A DNA stretch of 64,000 bases, from positions 558,001 through 622,000 of the forward strand of contig NZ_PHQX01000001.1 in the NCBI RefSeq assembly GCF_002803515.1, read 5' to 3'. This document shows positions 1 to 8,492 of this stretch, piece after piece. A program made the position numbers and the translations under genes. The first letter of the stretch is position 1, and every line of letters starts with the position of its first letter. The notes beneath the pieces were generated by a model. The model was not told where the DNA came from and did no database searches. It saw nothing but the letters and a program-made list of their open reading frames with translations. Origin of the DNA: Stenotrophomonas lactitubi. GTDB taxonomy: Bacteria; Pseudomonadota; Gammaproteobacteria; Xanthomonadales; Xanthomonadaceae.

Positions 1-261
1 CGCATTCCGATCCTGATCTTCTACGGCGACAACATACCCGCCGACCCCGTGAGGCTGCCGGCCCAGGACAGCTGGCGGGCACGGCTGCAGATGGCGCGGC
101 TGTGGCGGGACGCCGTCAACCGCCATGGTGGCGACGTGCGGCTCATCCATCTGCCGGAGATCGGCATCAAGGGCAACAGCCACTTCATCTTCTCCGACCT
201 CAACAACATCGAGATCGCCGATCTCGTATCGACATTCCTTGCCGACAAGCACCTGGATTGA
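1..261 (+). CDS. alpha/beta hydrolase, C-terminal fragment (5' end outside window)
   Basis: The reading frame is open from base 1 to the TGA at 259-261, so the gene starts upstream of the window. The 86 visible residues begin RIPILIFYGDNIP, which resembles the strand carrying the acid residue in alpha/beta hydrolases, and contain GNSHFIFSDLNN, where the His would be the catalytic base. The end of the gene lies 12 nt before the next hydrolase gene, so the two are probably co-transcribed. Substrate is unknown. The nucleophile region is not visible, so the family call is moderate. Confidence 0.6.
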   Translation, partial: RIPILIFYGDNIPADPVRLPAQDSWRARLQMARLWRDAVNRHGGDVRLIHLPEIGIKGNSHFIFSDLNNIEIADLVSTFLADKHLD

Positions 262-273
262 AGGGAGACATCC

Positions 274-1329
274 ATGAAGCGAAATGCCCTCCACGCCACC
301 CTGCTGGCCATCGCGATCGGACTGGGCGTGGGCAAAGCGCAGGCGGCCGATTACCGTGAGAACCCGTATACGTTGGCCTATGAAGGGGCCATCACCGGCA
401 ACGTCGCCGGTGAGGTGAACATCCATCCGGTGTCGTACACGCTCAATGGCCTGCGGATCGCCGCCAACGTCTACACGCCGCCCAACTACGCACCCGGCAG
501 CAAATACCCGGCAGTCGTGGTGGCGCACCCCAATGGCGGGGTCAAGGAACAGGTTGCCGGCCTGTATGCCCAGCGGCTGGCCGCGGAGGGGTACATCACC
601 ATCACCGCCGATGCGGCCTACCAGGGGGCCAGCGGCGGTCAGCCACGCAACGTGGACAAGCCCGCCTTCCGCATCGAGGACATCCACGGCATGGCGGACT
701 ACATCACCCGCTATCCGGGCGTCGACACCACGCGGCTGGGACTGCTGGGCATCTGCGGCGGAGGTGGCTACTCGCTGGCTGCGGCGCAGACCGACAAGCG
801 CTTCAGGGCGGTGGCAACGATCAGCATGTTCAACTCGGGGCGTGTCCGCCGCAATGGTTATGTGGACTCGCAACTGCAGACGATCCAGCAGCGCCTTCAA
901 CAGGCATCCGCCGCACGCGCGCAGGAAGCTGCCGGTGGCCAAGTGCTGTACTCGGGCGACGCCAACCTGACCGATGAGCAGATCGCCAGCCTGCCTTTCG
1001 ATCTCTACCGGCAGGGATATGAGTATTACTGGAAGACGCACGCTCATCCGGGCTCCACCTTCAAGTACACCACCAGCAGCCTGCTGGACCTGATGCGCTG
1101 GGATGCGACCGACCAGATCGAACTGATCGACCAGCCGCTGCTGATGATCGCCGGCAGCAAGGCCGACAGCCGCTACATGACCGAGGACGCGTTCGCCAAA
1201 GCGACAGGGACCAAAGACAAGGAGCTGTTCACCCTGGAAGGTGCCACCCACATCGAAACCTACTGGGTGCCGCGGCATGTGGATGCGGCGGTGGCCAAGC
1301 TGACGACTTTCTATGGACGCACGTTGTGA
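274..1329 (+). CDS. secreted alpha/beta hydrolase, dienelactone-hydrolase-like, Cys nucleophile
   Basis: 351 residues. Residues 1-25 form a Sec signal peptide ending AQA, so the enzyme should be periplasmic or secreted. The core has VVVAHPNGG (oxyanion region, about 82-89), a nucleophile elbow GICGGG with Cys161 where most alpha/beta hydrolases have Ser, an acid-strand segment LLMIAGSKAD and a late GATHIETYW supplying the His. A Cys elbow is known in the dienelactone hydrolase family, so ester or lactone hydrolysis is likely, substrate unknown. A GGGAGA ribosome site precedes the ATG. It is followed by cupin and CMD-family genes in the same direction. Confidence 0.75.
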   Translation: MKRNALHATLLAIAIGLGVGKAQAADYRENPYTLAYEGAITGNVAGEVNIHPVSYTLNGLRIAANVYTPPNYAPGSKYPAVVVAHPNGGVKEQVAGLYAQRLAAEGYITITADAAYQGASGGQPRNVDKPAFRIEDIHGMADYITRYPGVDTTRLGLLGICGGGGYSLAAAQTDKRFRAVATISMFNSGRVRRNGYVDSQLQTIQQRLQQASAARAQEAAGGQVLYSGDANLTDEQIASLPFDLYRQGYEYYWKTHAHPGSTFKYTTSSLLDLMRWDATDQIELIDQPLLMIAGSKADSRYMTEDAFAKATGTKDKELFTLEGATHIETYWVPRHVDAAVAKLTTFYGRTL

Positions 1330-1383
1330 TCGACCGTGCCCGTCCGGGCGGCGACAAACAGAACGATCTGCATTGAGGACTTC

Positions 1384-1857
1384 ATGATGACCAGAACACT
1401 GTTGGGCATTGCACTGGGTGTCGCCGCGCCCTTGGCGCAGGGCGCCGAAGCAGACACGCAGCAGATCGTGCGTGGTGGCACGCAGGCTTCCACCGCAGGT
1501 CCAGCCGAGTACTTCACCGGCAAGGTCCGCGTTGATCCGTTGTTCCCGGCCGAAGCGGGCATTCCTGCATCGGCGGCCTATGTGACGTTCGACGCCGGCG
1601 CGCGATCGGCGTGGCATACGCATCCCGCCGGGCAACGGCTGGTGGTGGTGTCCGGTGTCGGCCTGACCCAGCAATGGGGCAAGCCGGTGCAGGAGATCCG
1701 ACCGGGGGATGTGGTGGTCTGTCCGCCGGGAGTGAAGCACTGGCATGGCGCATCGGCGAGCAGTGCGATGACTCATCTGGCGGTGAGCGGCACGGTGGAT
1801 GGCAAGACCGTGCACTGGATGGAGAAGGTCAGTGATGACGCTTACAACGCCCGTTAG
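1384..1857 (+). CDS. secreted cupin-domain protein
   Basis: About 157 residues. I chose ATG 1384 (a second ATG follows at 1387) because GAGGA lies just upstream and the protein then opens with a signal peptide ([18 protein letters not shown]). The open frame extends to a GTG at 1336 with no support. One cupin domain is seen: motif 1 around [16 protein letters not shown] with metal-binding His residues, motif 2 around [16 protein letters not shown]. The layout resembles small manganese cupins, including those related to bacterial cupin hydroxynitrile lyases; the reaction here is unknown. Its last 23 bases overlap the next gene, suggesting translational coupling. Confidence 0.75.
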   Translation: MMTRTLLGIALGVAAPLAQGAEADTQQIVRGGTQASTAGPAEYFTGKVRVDPLFPAEAGIPASAAYVTFDAGARSAWHTHPAGQRLVVVSGVGLTQQWGKPVQEIRPGDVVVCPPGVKHWHGASASSAMTHLAVSGTVDGKTVHWMEKVSDDAYNAR

Positions 1858-2614
1858 CCGGCGACGATGCGGCTGGGTTGCTGCCGGCATCTGCATGGCG
1901 GCCCTGACCATGCCACATGCCTACGCCCATCCGCCGCAGGAGACACGCGCCATGAGCAACACCCACGCCGACGCACAGCAGCTATCGGCCCGACAGCAGT
2001 CCATCCCGTTGATTGCCGCTGCGATGGCCACCAGCAACATGCCCCGGCTCGACATGGCGCTGAACCGTGGTCTGGATGCCGGCCTCACCGTCAGTGAAGC
2101 GAAGGAAATCCTGGTGCAGCTTTACGCCTATACCGGTTTCCCGCGCAGCCTCAACGCGCTGGCGGAACTGCTGCGCGTGACCGATGCCCGCAGGCAGCGT
2201 GGCATCGAGGACGCGCCCGGACATGAACCCAGTCGCGCCATTCCGGTAGGGAATGCATTGCTGGCCGCAGGTACCGCCAACCAGACGCGTATCTCCGGCG
2301 CACCGGTCACTGGCCCGGTGATGGAGTTCGCGCCGGTCATCAACCAGTACCTGCAGACGCACCTGTTCGGTGACATCTTCGAACGCGACACCCTGGACTG
2401 GCAGAGCCGCGAGCTGGCCACCGTCGGCGCATTGGCAGTCACGCCCGGGGTGGAAGCACAGCTGCGCTCACATGTTGCGGCCAGTCAGCGGGTTGGCCTG
2501 ACCATCGCGCAGCTGCGCCAGGTTGCGCGGCTGCTGGCCGAAAGCGGAGAGGCCGCTGCGGCAGCGCGTGCCGATGCGGCCATTGACCAGAACGTCGCCG
2601 CTTCCGCGCGTTGA
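1835..2614 (+). CDS. carboxymuconolactone decarboxylase (CMD/AhpD-like) family protein
   Basis: 259 residues. ATG 1835 is preferred over the upstream ATG 1799 because GGAG sits at 1821-1824 and the N-terminus then reads as a signal peptide (VAAGICMAALTMPHAYA). An internal start at MSNTHADA (1951) would give a cytoplasmic form. Two CMD-like repeats are visible, the first with KEILVQLYAYTGFPRSLNAL and the second with DWQSRELATVGALAV. No CxxC pair of AhpD type is present, so peroxidase activity is unlikely. In many genomes a cupin and a CMD protein are neighbours or fused, which matches the overlap with the cupin gene here. Confidence 0.75.
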   Translation: MTLTTPVSRRRCGWVAAGICMAALTMPHAYAHPPQETRAMSNTHADAQQLSARQQSIPLIAAAMATSNMPRLDMALNRGLDAGLTVSEAKEILVQLYAYTGFPRSLNALAELLRVTDARRQRGIEDAPGHEPSRAIPVGNALLAAGTANQTRISGAPVTGPVMEFAPVINQYLQTHLFGDIFERDTLDWQSRELATVGALAVTPGVEAQLRSHVAASQRVGLTIAQLRQVARLLAESGEAAAAARADAAIDQNVAASAR

Positions 2615-2638
2615 TGCTTGCCTGCGCTGCGGGCCGGA

Positions 2639-3532
2639 TCAGCGTGCGTAACGCAGCGCATCGCGCAGCAGGGTGAAGGCCGGTGAGGACTGCCGGCGGC
2701 TTGGGTAGTACAGGTGATAGCCCGGGAAGGGCGGGCACCAGTCGGCCAGTACGCGAACCAAGGTGCCGGCCTCGATGTGTGCGTGCACCAGATCCTCGGG
2801 CATGTAGGCCAGGCCCAGCCCTTCCAGCGCGGCCTGCAGGCGCATGGCGATGTTGTTGAACACCAGCTGGCCTTCCACTCTCACCTTCAGTTCCTTGCCC
2901 TTCTTCTCGAACTCCCAGGCGAAGATGCCGCCGTGGGTGGGCAGCCGGATGGTGATGCAGTTGTGCCCGGTCAGGTCATGCGGCGATTTCGGTCTGGGGT
3001 GCCGCTGGAAATAGGCGGGCGAACCCACCACCGCCATCCGCAGCTGCGGACCGACCGGCATCGCGATCATGTCCCGTGCCACCTGTTCCCCCAGGCGGAT
3101 GCCGGCGTCATAGCCCTCGGCGACGATGTCGGTCAGTCCGTAGTCCACGATCACTTCGATGTTCAGATCGGGATGGTCGGGCAGCAGCTTGCCCAGCACC
3201 GGTTGCATGACGGTGATCGCCGCGTGCTCGCCGGCGGTGATGCGCAGGCGGCCGGCGGGTTTGTCACGGAAGGCATTGAGCTGGGCAAGTTCGCTGTCGA
3301 TTTCTTCGAATCGGGGCGCGATGACGCGCAGCAGCTGTTCTCCAGCTTCGGTCGGCGACACGCTGCGCGTGGTGCGGGCAAGCAGGCGCACGCCCAGGCG
3401 TTCTTCCAGTTGCCGCATGGACCGGCTCAATGCCGGCTGGGACATGCCCAGCTGGGCGGCGGCGCGGGTGAAGCTGCGCTCGCGCGCCACCAGCGCGAAG
3501 AGGGCCAGCTGATCGTAATGTTCGATCCCCAT
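2639..3532 (-). CDS. LysR-family transcriptional regulator
   Basis: 297 residues. The N-terminal winged helix-turn-helix is typical (RSFTRAAAQLGMSQPALSRSMRQLEERLGVRLLART, about 19-54), followed by a LysR substrate-binding domain to about residue 290. It is divergent from the aldo/keto reductase (133 nt between starts) and convergent with the CMD gene (24 nt between stops). The usual LysR arrangement suggests that it controls the divergent reductase and itself. The inducer cannot be read from the sequence. Confidence 0.9.
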   Translation of the reverse strand: MGIEHYDQLALFALVARERSFTRAAAQLGMSQPALSRSMRQLEERLGVRLLARTTRSVSPTEAGEQLLRVIAPRFEEIDSELAQLNAFRDKPAGRLRITAGEHAAITVMQPVLGKLLPDHPDLNIEVIVDYGLTDIVAEGYDAGIRLGEQVARDMIAMPVGPQLRMAVVGSPAYFQRHPRPKSPHDLTGHNCITIRLPTHGGIFAWEFEKKGKELKVRVEGQLVFNNIAMRLQAALEGLGLAYMPEDLVHAHIEAGTLVRVLADWCPPFPGYHLYYPSRRQSSPAFTLLRDALRYAR

Positions 3533-3547
3533 TGATGCGCACCAGAT

Positions 3548-4658
<1,111 letters not shown>

Positions 4659-4685
4659 TCCATGCAAGCACGGCGCGGCCCCGCC

Positions 4686-5726
4686 TCAGCGTCGCTCATA
4701 CCAGCCGCGCGACGCATTGACGATGCGCACCACCGACAACATCACCGGCACTTCGATCAATACACCGACCACCGTCGCCAGCGCCGCACCGGAATGCACG
4801 CCGAACAGCCCCACGGCAGTGGCCACTGCCAGCTCGAAGAAGTTGCTGGCACCAATCAGCGCCGAAGGACCGGCCACGCAGTGGGCGACCCCCAGGCGTC
4901 GGTTGAGCAGGTAGGCCAGCCCTGAGTTGAAGTAGACCTGGATCAGGATCGGTACTGCCAGGATGGCGATGACCAGCGGCTGCCGCACGATCTGCTCGCC
5001 TTGGAAGCCGAACAGCAGCACCAGCGTCAGCAGCAACGCCAGCAGCGAGACCGGCCCCAGCTTTCGCAGCGCGGACTGCAGGCCGGCCTGCCCGCCGCGG
5101 GCCAGCAGCCAGCGCCGCAGCAGTACGGCCACCAGCACCGGCGCGATGATGTATAGCGACACCGACAGCAGCAGCGTGTCCCACGGCACGCTGATCGCCG
5201 ACAGGCCCAGCAGCAGTGCCACCACCGGTGCATACGCCACCACCATGATCGCGTCGTTCAACGCCACCTGGCTGAGGGTGAAGTTGGCATCGCCGCGGCA
5301 CAGGTTGCTCCATACGAACACCATGGCGGTGCAGGGCGCTGCCGCCAGCAGGATCAGCCCGGCGATGTAGCTGTCGACCTGTGCGGCGGGCAGCGCATCG
5401 GCAAACACGTGGCGCAGGAAGAACCAGCCCAGCAGTGCCATCGAGAACGGCTTGACCGCCCAGTTGATGAACAACGTCACGCCGATGCCTTTCCAGTGCT
5501 GGCCGAGCTGGCGCATCGCACTGAAATCAACCCGCAGCAGCATCGGGATGATCATCAACCAGATCAGCACGGCGATGGGCAGGTTGACCTTGGCCACCTC
5601 CGCCGACGCCAGCGCAGCAAATGGCTGCGGCAGTGCGTGGCCAAGCAGGGTGCCGGCCACGATGCACAGCGCCACCCACAGCGTCAGGTAGCGCTCGAAC
5701 AACCCCATCGGTGCCGTCGCGCTCAC
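4686..5726 (-). CDS. acr3: ACR3-family arsenite efflux permease
   Basis: 346 residues with about ten hydrophobic segments. The segment LLAAAPCTAMVFVWSNLCRGD carries the conserved Cys and the APCTAMVFVWS signature of ACR3 arsenite/antiporter proteins. I chose GTG 5724-5726, which overlaps the arsC stop (GTGA); an ATG at 5706-5708 is the alternative and would shorten the protein by six residues. It exports As(III), the product of the upstream ArsC, across the inner membrane. It is the last gene of arsR-arsC-acr3. Sometimes annotated arsB, although ACR3 and ArsB are unrelated. Confidence 0.92.
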   Translation of the reverse strand: MSATAPMGLFERYLTLWVALCIVAGTLLGHALPQPFAALASAEVAKVNLPIAVLIWLMIIPMLLRVDFSAMRQLGQHWKGIGVTLFINWAVKPFSMALLGWFFLRHVFADALPAAQVDSYIAGLILLAAAPCTAMVFVWSNLCRGDANFTLSQVALNDAIMVVAYAPVVALLLGLSAISVPWDTLLLSVSLYIIAPVLVAVLLRRWLLARGGQAGLQSALRKLGPVSLLALLLTLVLLFGFQGEQIVRQPLVIAILAVPILIQVYFNSGLAYLLNRRLGVAHCVAGPSALIGASNFFELAVATAVGLFGVHSGAALATVVGVLIEVPVMLSVVRIVNASRGWYERR

Positions 5727-6229
5727 GCCTGGCCGTCCTCGGGTTGCACGAAACCGATGCGATCCAGCGCGTCTTTCAACTGCCCGCGGTCGGACCAGGT
5801 GGCAGCGGGCAATGCCAGCAGCGCCAGCAACCGCGCCTTGACGATGGCATGCGCCTGCGCGAACGCGGCCGCCTTGTCATCCGCGCTGCCCTCGACGGCG
5901 GCCGGATCTGGCAAGCCCCAGTGCGTGCGCACGAAGTCGCCGAACACCACCGGGCACGCCTCGGCCGCTGCGGCATCGCAGACCGTGATCACCAGGTCCA
6001 TCGGCGCGGCATCGGCGAACTCGTCCCACGATTTGCTGCGCAGGCCTGCGGTGGCGATGCCCTCGGCCTGCAACTGGGCAAGGGCGAATGGATTGACCGC
6101 GCCGGCTGGCTGGCTGCCGGCGCTGAACACCTCGAAGCGGTGGCCGGCCCACGCCCGCAGCGTGGCTTCGGCAAGAACACTGCGGGCGGAATTGCCCGTG
6201 CACAGGAACAGGACGCGTTGGGTGGTCAC
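5723..6229 (-). CDS. arsC: arsenate reductase, low-molecular-weight phosphatase fold
   Basis: 168 residues, GTG start at 6227-6229. The N-terminal phosphatase loop CTGNSARS gives Cys10 and Arg16 (CX5R). This fold belongs to the arsenate reductases related to low-molecular-weight tyrosine phosphatases, not to the E. coli plasmid ArsC fold. It reduces arsenate to arsenite, normally using thioredoxin or a similar thiol donor. It lies 15 nt after arsR and overlaps acr3 by four bases, so the three genes form an operon. Confidence 0.88.
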   Translation of the reverse strand: MTTQRVLFLCTGNSARSVLAEATLRAWAGHRFEVFSAGSQPAGAVNPFALAQLQAEGIATAGLRSKSWDEFADAAPMDLVITVCDAAAAEACPVVFGDFVRTHWGLPDPAAVEGSADDKAAAFAQAHAIVKARLLALLALPAATWSDRGQLKDALDRIGFVQPEDGQA

Positions 6230-6244
6230 GAAGCGGATCTCCGG

Positions 6245-6574
6245 TCAGCAGGCGCAATCAGGGGACGTCGGGCTGCAGGCCGGATCGGGCGAGCCTGCGC
6301 AGCAGTTGTGGGTGAGGTACTCGATCAGGCCGGTCATGGCACTGAAGTTGGCGCGGTAGCAGACGTTGCGGCCCTGGCTCTCGCTCTCGACCAGCCCGGC
6401 CTGCAGCAGCTCCTTCAGGTGGAAGCTGAGCGTGGCCGGCGGCACCTGCAGGGCGGTGCCGATGTCGCCGGCCATGCGGCCGGCCGGGCCGGCTTCCACC
6501 AGCAACCGGAAGGCGGCCAGGCGGGTGGCATGGCCAAGGGCGGTGAGGGCGGCGATTGCATTTTTCGTTTCCAT
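6245..6574 (-). CDS. arsR: ArsR-family arsenic-responsive repressor with C-terminal Cys cluster
   Basis: 109 residues from ATG 6572-6574; a TTG further upstream (6610) would run into arsH and is rejected. A winged helix ArsR/SmtB fold is seen (MAGDIGTALQVPPATLSFHLKELLQAGLV). The E. coli type ELCVCDL metal site is absent. Instead the C-terminus carries Cys91, Cys92, Cys100, Cys107 and Cys109. A CC plus downstream C site in the C-terminus is known for the Acidithiobacillus ferrooxidans ArsR, so As(III) probably binds here and releases DNA. Confidence 0.9.
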   Translation of the reverse strand: METKNAIAALTALGHATRLAAFRLLVEAGPAGRMAGDIGTALQVPPATLSFHLKELLQAGLVESESQGRNVCYRANFSAMTGLIEYLTHNCCAGSPDPACSPTSPDCAC

Positions 6575-6595
6575 ATTTCTAGAATAGTCGAATGA
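6572..6595. promoter_or_regulatory. arsR/arsH divergent control region with TTCTAGAA dyad
   Basis: Only 17 bases separate the arsR ATG (6574) and the arsH ATG (6592). They contain the palindrome TTCTAGAA (6577-6584) inside the longer imperfect dyad TATTTCTAGAATA. No clear ribosome site is present before either start. The space is too short for two ordinary promoters, so promoter elements must lie inside the opposing genes, and the dyad is a likely ArsR operator. Operator role is inferred. Confidence 0.5.
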
Positions 6596-7323
6596 ATGAA
6601 TCCATCGCAAGTCCCATCCTCCCGAATCTGGCCGAAGCCTCGCTTCCCCAGCCCGACCTGTCTCAACTGGGCACCGGCCGCACGCATGCGCCGCGGATCC
6701 TGCTGCTGTATGGCTCGCTGCGCCCGCAGTCGTTCAGCCGCAAGCTGGCGCTGGAGGCCGAGCACCTGCTGCGTCACCTCGGCTGCGAGACCCGGGTGTT
6801 CGATCCGCATGCGTTGCCCATGCTCGACAGCGTCGGCGCCGATCACCCTGAAGTGCAGCGCCTGCGCGCGTGGTCGCAATGGTCCGAAGGCCAGGTCTGG
6901 ATCAGCCCGGAGCGTCACGGCACGGTCACCGGCGTGTTCAAGAACCAGATCGACTGGCTGCCGCTGGAAGATGGCAGCGTGCGCCCGACGCAGGGCAGGA
7001 CGCTGGCGGTGATGCAGGTCAGTGGCGGTTCGCAGTCGTTCAACACGGTCAACACGCTGCGCGTGCTGGGGCGGTGGATGCGCATGCTGACCATCCCCAA
7101 CCAGTCGTCGGTGGCCAAGGCATGGCAGGAGTTCGACGAGAACGGGCAGATGAAACCCTCGGCGTACTACGACCGGGTGGTGGATGTGATGGAGGAGCTG
7201 GTCAAGTTCACTCTGCTCACGCGGGACCGTTCGGATTACCTGGTGGATCGCTACAGCGAGCGCAAGGGTGATCAGCAGGCGGCCGCATTGGCGCGCTCGG
7301 CCGGGGCGGTGGTTGCACGTTGA
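6592..7323 (+). CDS. arsH: ArsH, NADPH-dependent FMN reductase / organoarsenical oxidase
   Basis: 243 residues. [22 protein letters not shown] is the ArsH/flavodoxin-like FMN phosphate-binding start, and [23 protein letters not shown] and [24 protein letters not shown] match conserved ArsH blocks. ArsH proteins are NADPH:FMN oxidoreductases that oxidise trivalent organoarsenicals. The start fits the family N-terminus but has no visible Shine-Dalgarno sequence. Divergent from arsR-arsC-acr3 and presumably under the same repressor. Confidence 0.92.
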   Translation: MNESIASPILPNLAEASLPQPDLSQLGTGRTHAPRILLLYGSLRPQSFSRKLALEAEHLLRHLGCETRVFDPHALPMLDSVGADHPEVQRLRAWSQWSEGQVWISPERHGTVTGVFKNQIDWLPLEDGSVRPTQGRTLAVMQVSGGSQSFNTVNTLRVLGRWMRMLTIPNQSSVAKAWQEFDENGQMKPSAYYDRVVDVMEELVKFTLLTRDRSDYLVDRYSERKGDQQAAALARSAGAVVAR

Positions 7324-7411
7324 CGGCAGGCGGCGGCCGCAGGGATGCGCGTGTGCGCGGGCGCATCACCTCAATCCACTACCATGGGCCACCCCTCCAG
7401 GATGTGCCCCG

Positions 7412-8437
7412 ATGTCGCTCGTCATCCCGACCCTGCCCAAGCCTCCCGCCGCACGCATCGCCGCCTGGTTGATGATGCTGCTGGGCATGTGGCTGGCACT
7501 GAAGCTTGGCCTGGTGGTGACCCTGCTGTCGGGCCTGCTGGTGTTCCAGCTGACCCATGTGCTCGCCTCCACCGTGGAAGGCAAACTGCGTCCCGGGCGG
7601 GCACGGGCGATCGCGGTGATCGTGCTGTCGGCGGTGATCATCAGCGCATTGGTGCTGGCAGGTATCGGCGTGGCCTCGTTCTTCCGCAACGAGACCGGCG
7701 GCCCTGACGTGTTGCTGGCACGGTTGATGGACATCCTCAACACCTCCCGGCACCAGGTGCCGGCCCTGCTGCAGCCCTACATCCCTGAAGACCTGACGGC
7801 GCTGCGTGCGGCCGTCAACGAATGGGCCGCCGAGCACCAGCGCCAGCTGGGCGTGGCCGGCACGTCGGTGGTGCAGGTGGGGGTGCGCGTGCTGATCGGC
7901 ATGGTGCTGGGCGCGATGATCGCGCTGTACGACGAACTGCCGCTGCCGAAGATGGGCCCGCTGGCGCAGGAACTGATCGGCCGTACCAGCCGCCTGGCCA
8001 CCGCGTTCCGCCAGGTGGTATTTGCCCAGGTCAAGATCTCGCTGCTCAACACCGTGTTCACCGCCATCTTCCTGCTGGGCGTGCTGCCGCTGTTCGGCGT
8101 GCACCTGCCACTGTCGAAGACGCTGGTGCTGATCACCTTCATCGCCGGCTTGCTGCCGGTGGTGGGCAACATCATCTCCAACACCATCATCACCATCGTC
8201 GCGTTGTCGGTATCGTTCTACGTGGCCGTGGCTGCGCTGCTGTACCTGGTGGTGATCCACAAGCTGGAGTACTTCCTCAACGCACGCATCGTCGGCGGCG
8301 AGATCCAGGCGCGCGCCTGGGAGCTGCTGCTGGCCATGCTGGTGATGGAAGCGGCGTTCGGCCTGCCTGGGCTGGTGGCCGCGCCGGTGTTCTACGCCTA
8401 CGTGAAGCGCGAACTGGTGGACCAGCGCTGGATTTGA
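7412..8437 (+). CDS. AI-2E/PerM-family membrane transporter
   Basis: 341 residues from ATG 7412; upstream in-frame starts back to 7268 overlap arsH and give a non-membrane extension, so they are rejected. There are about seven to eight membrane helices and a soluble segment at about 90-130, as in the AI-2E transporter (PerM, formerly UPF0118) family. The C-terminal half has the family blocks TFIAGLLPVVGNIISNTIITIVAL and HKLEYFLNARIVGGEIQARAWELL. Substrate is not predictable; family members include autoinducer and sodium/proton exporters. Followed after 55 nt by the diguanylate cyclase. Confidence 0.82.
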   Translation: MSLVIPTLPKPPAARIAAWLMMLLGMWLALKLGLVVTLLSGLLVFQLTHVLASTVEGKLRPGRARAIAVIVLSAVIISALVLAGIGVASFFRNETGGPDVLLARLMDILNTSRHQVPALLQPYIPEDLTALRAAVNEWAAEHQRQLGVAGTSVVQVGVRVLIGMVLGAMIALYDELPLPKMGPLAQELIGRTSRLATAFRQVVFAQVKISLLNTVFTAIFLLGVLPLFGVHLPLSKTLVLITFIAGLLPVVGNIISNTIITIVALSVSFYVAVAALLYLVVIHKLEYFLNARIVGGEIQARAWELLLAMLVMEAAFGLPGLVAAPVFYAYVKRELVDQRWI

Positions 8438-8492
8438 CCCACCGTTACGCGAGCGCAGCGCTACACTGATCCGCACGCCAGGGGGTACATCG

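Noticed and set aside
6575..6610. Longer ArsR form starting at TTG 6610
   Set aside because: It would overlap the start of arsH, adds residues absent from ArsR proteins, and an ATG with the normal N-terminus exists at 6572-6574.
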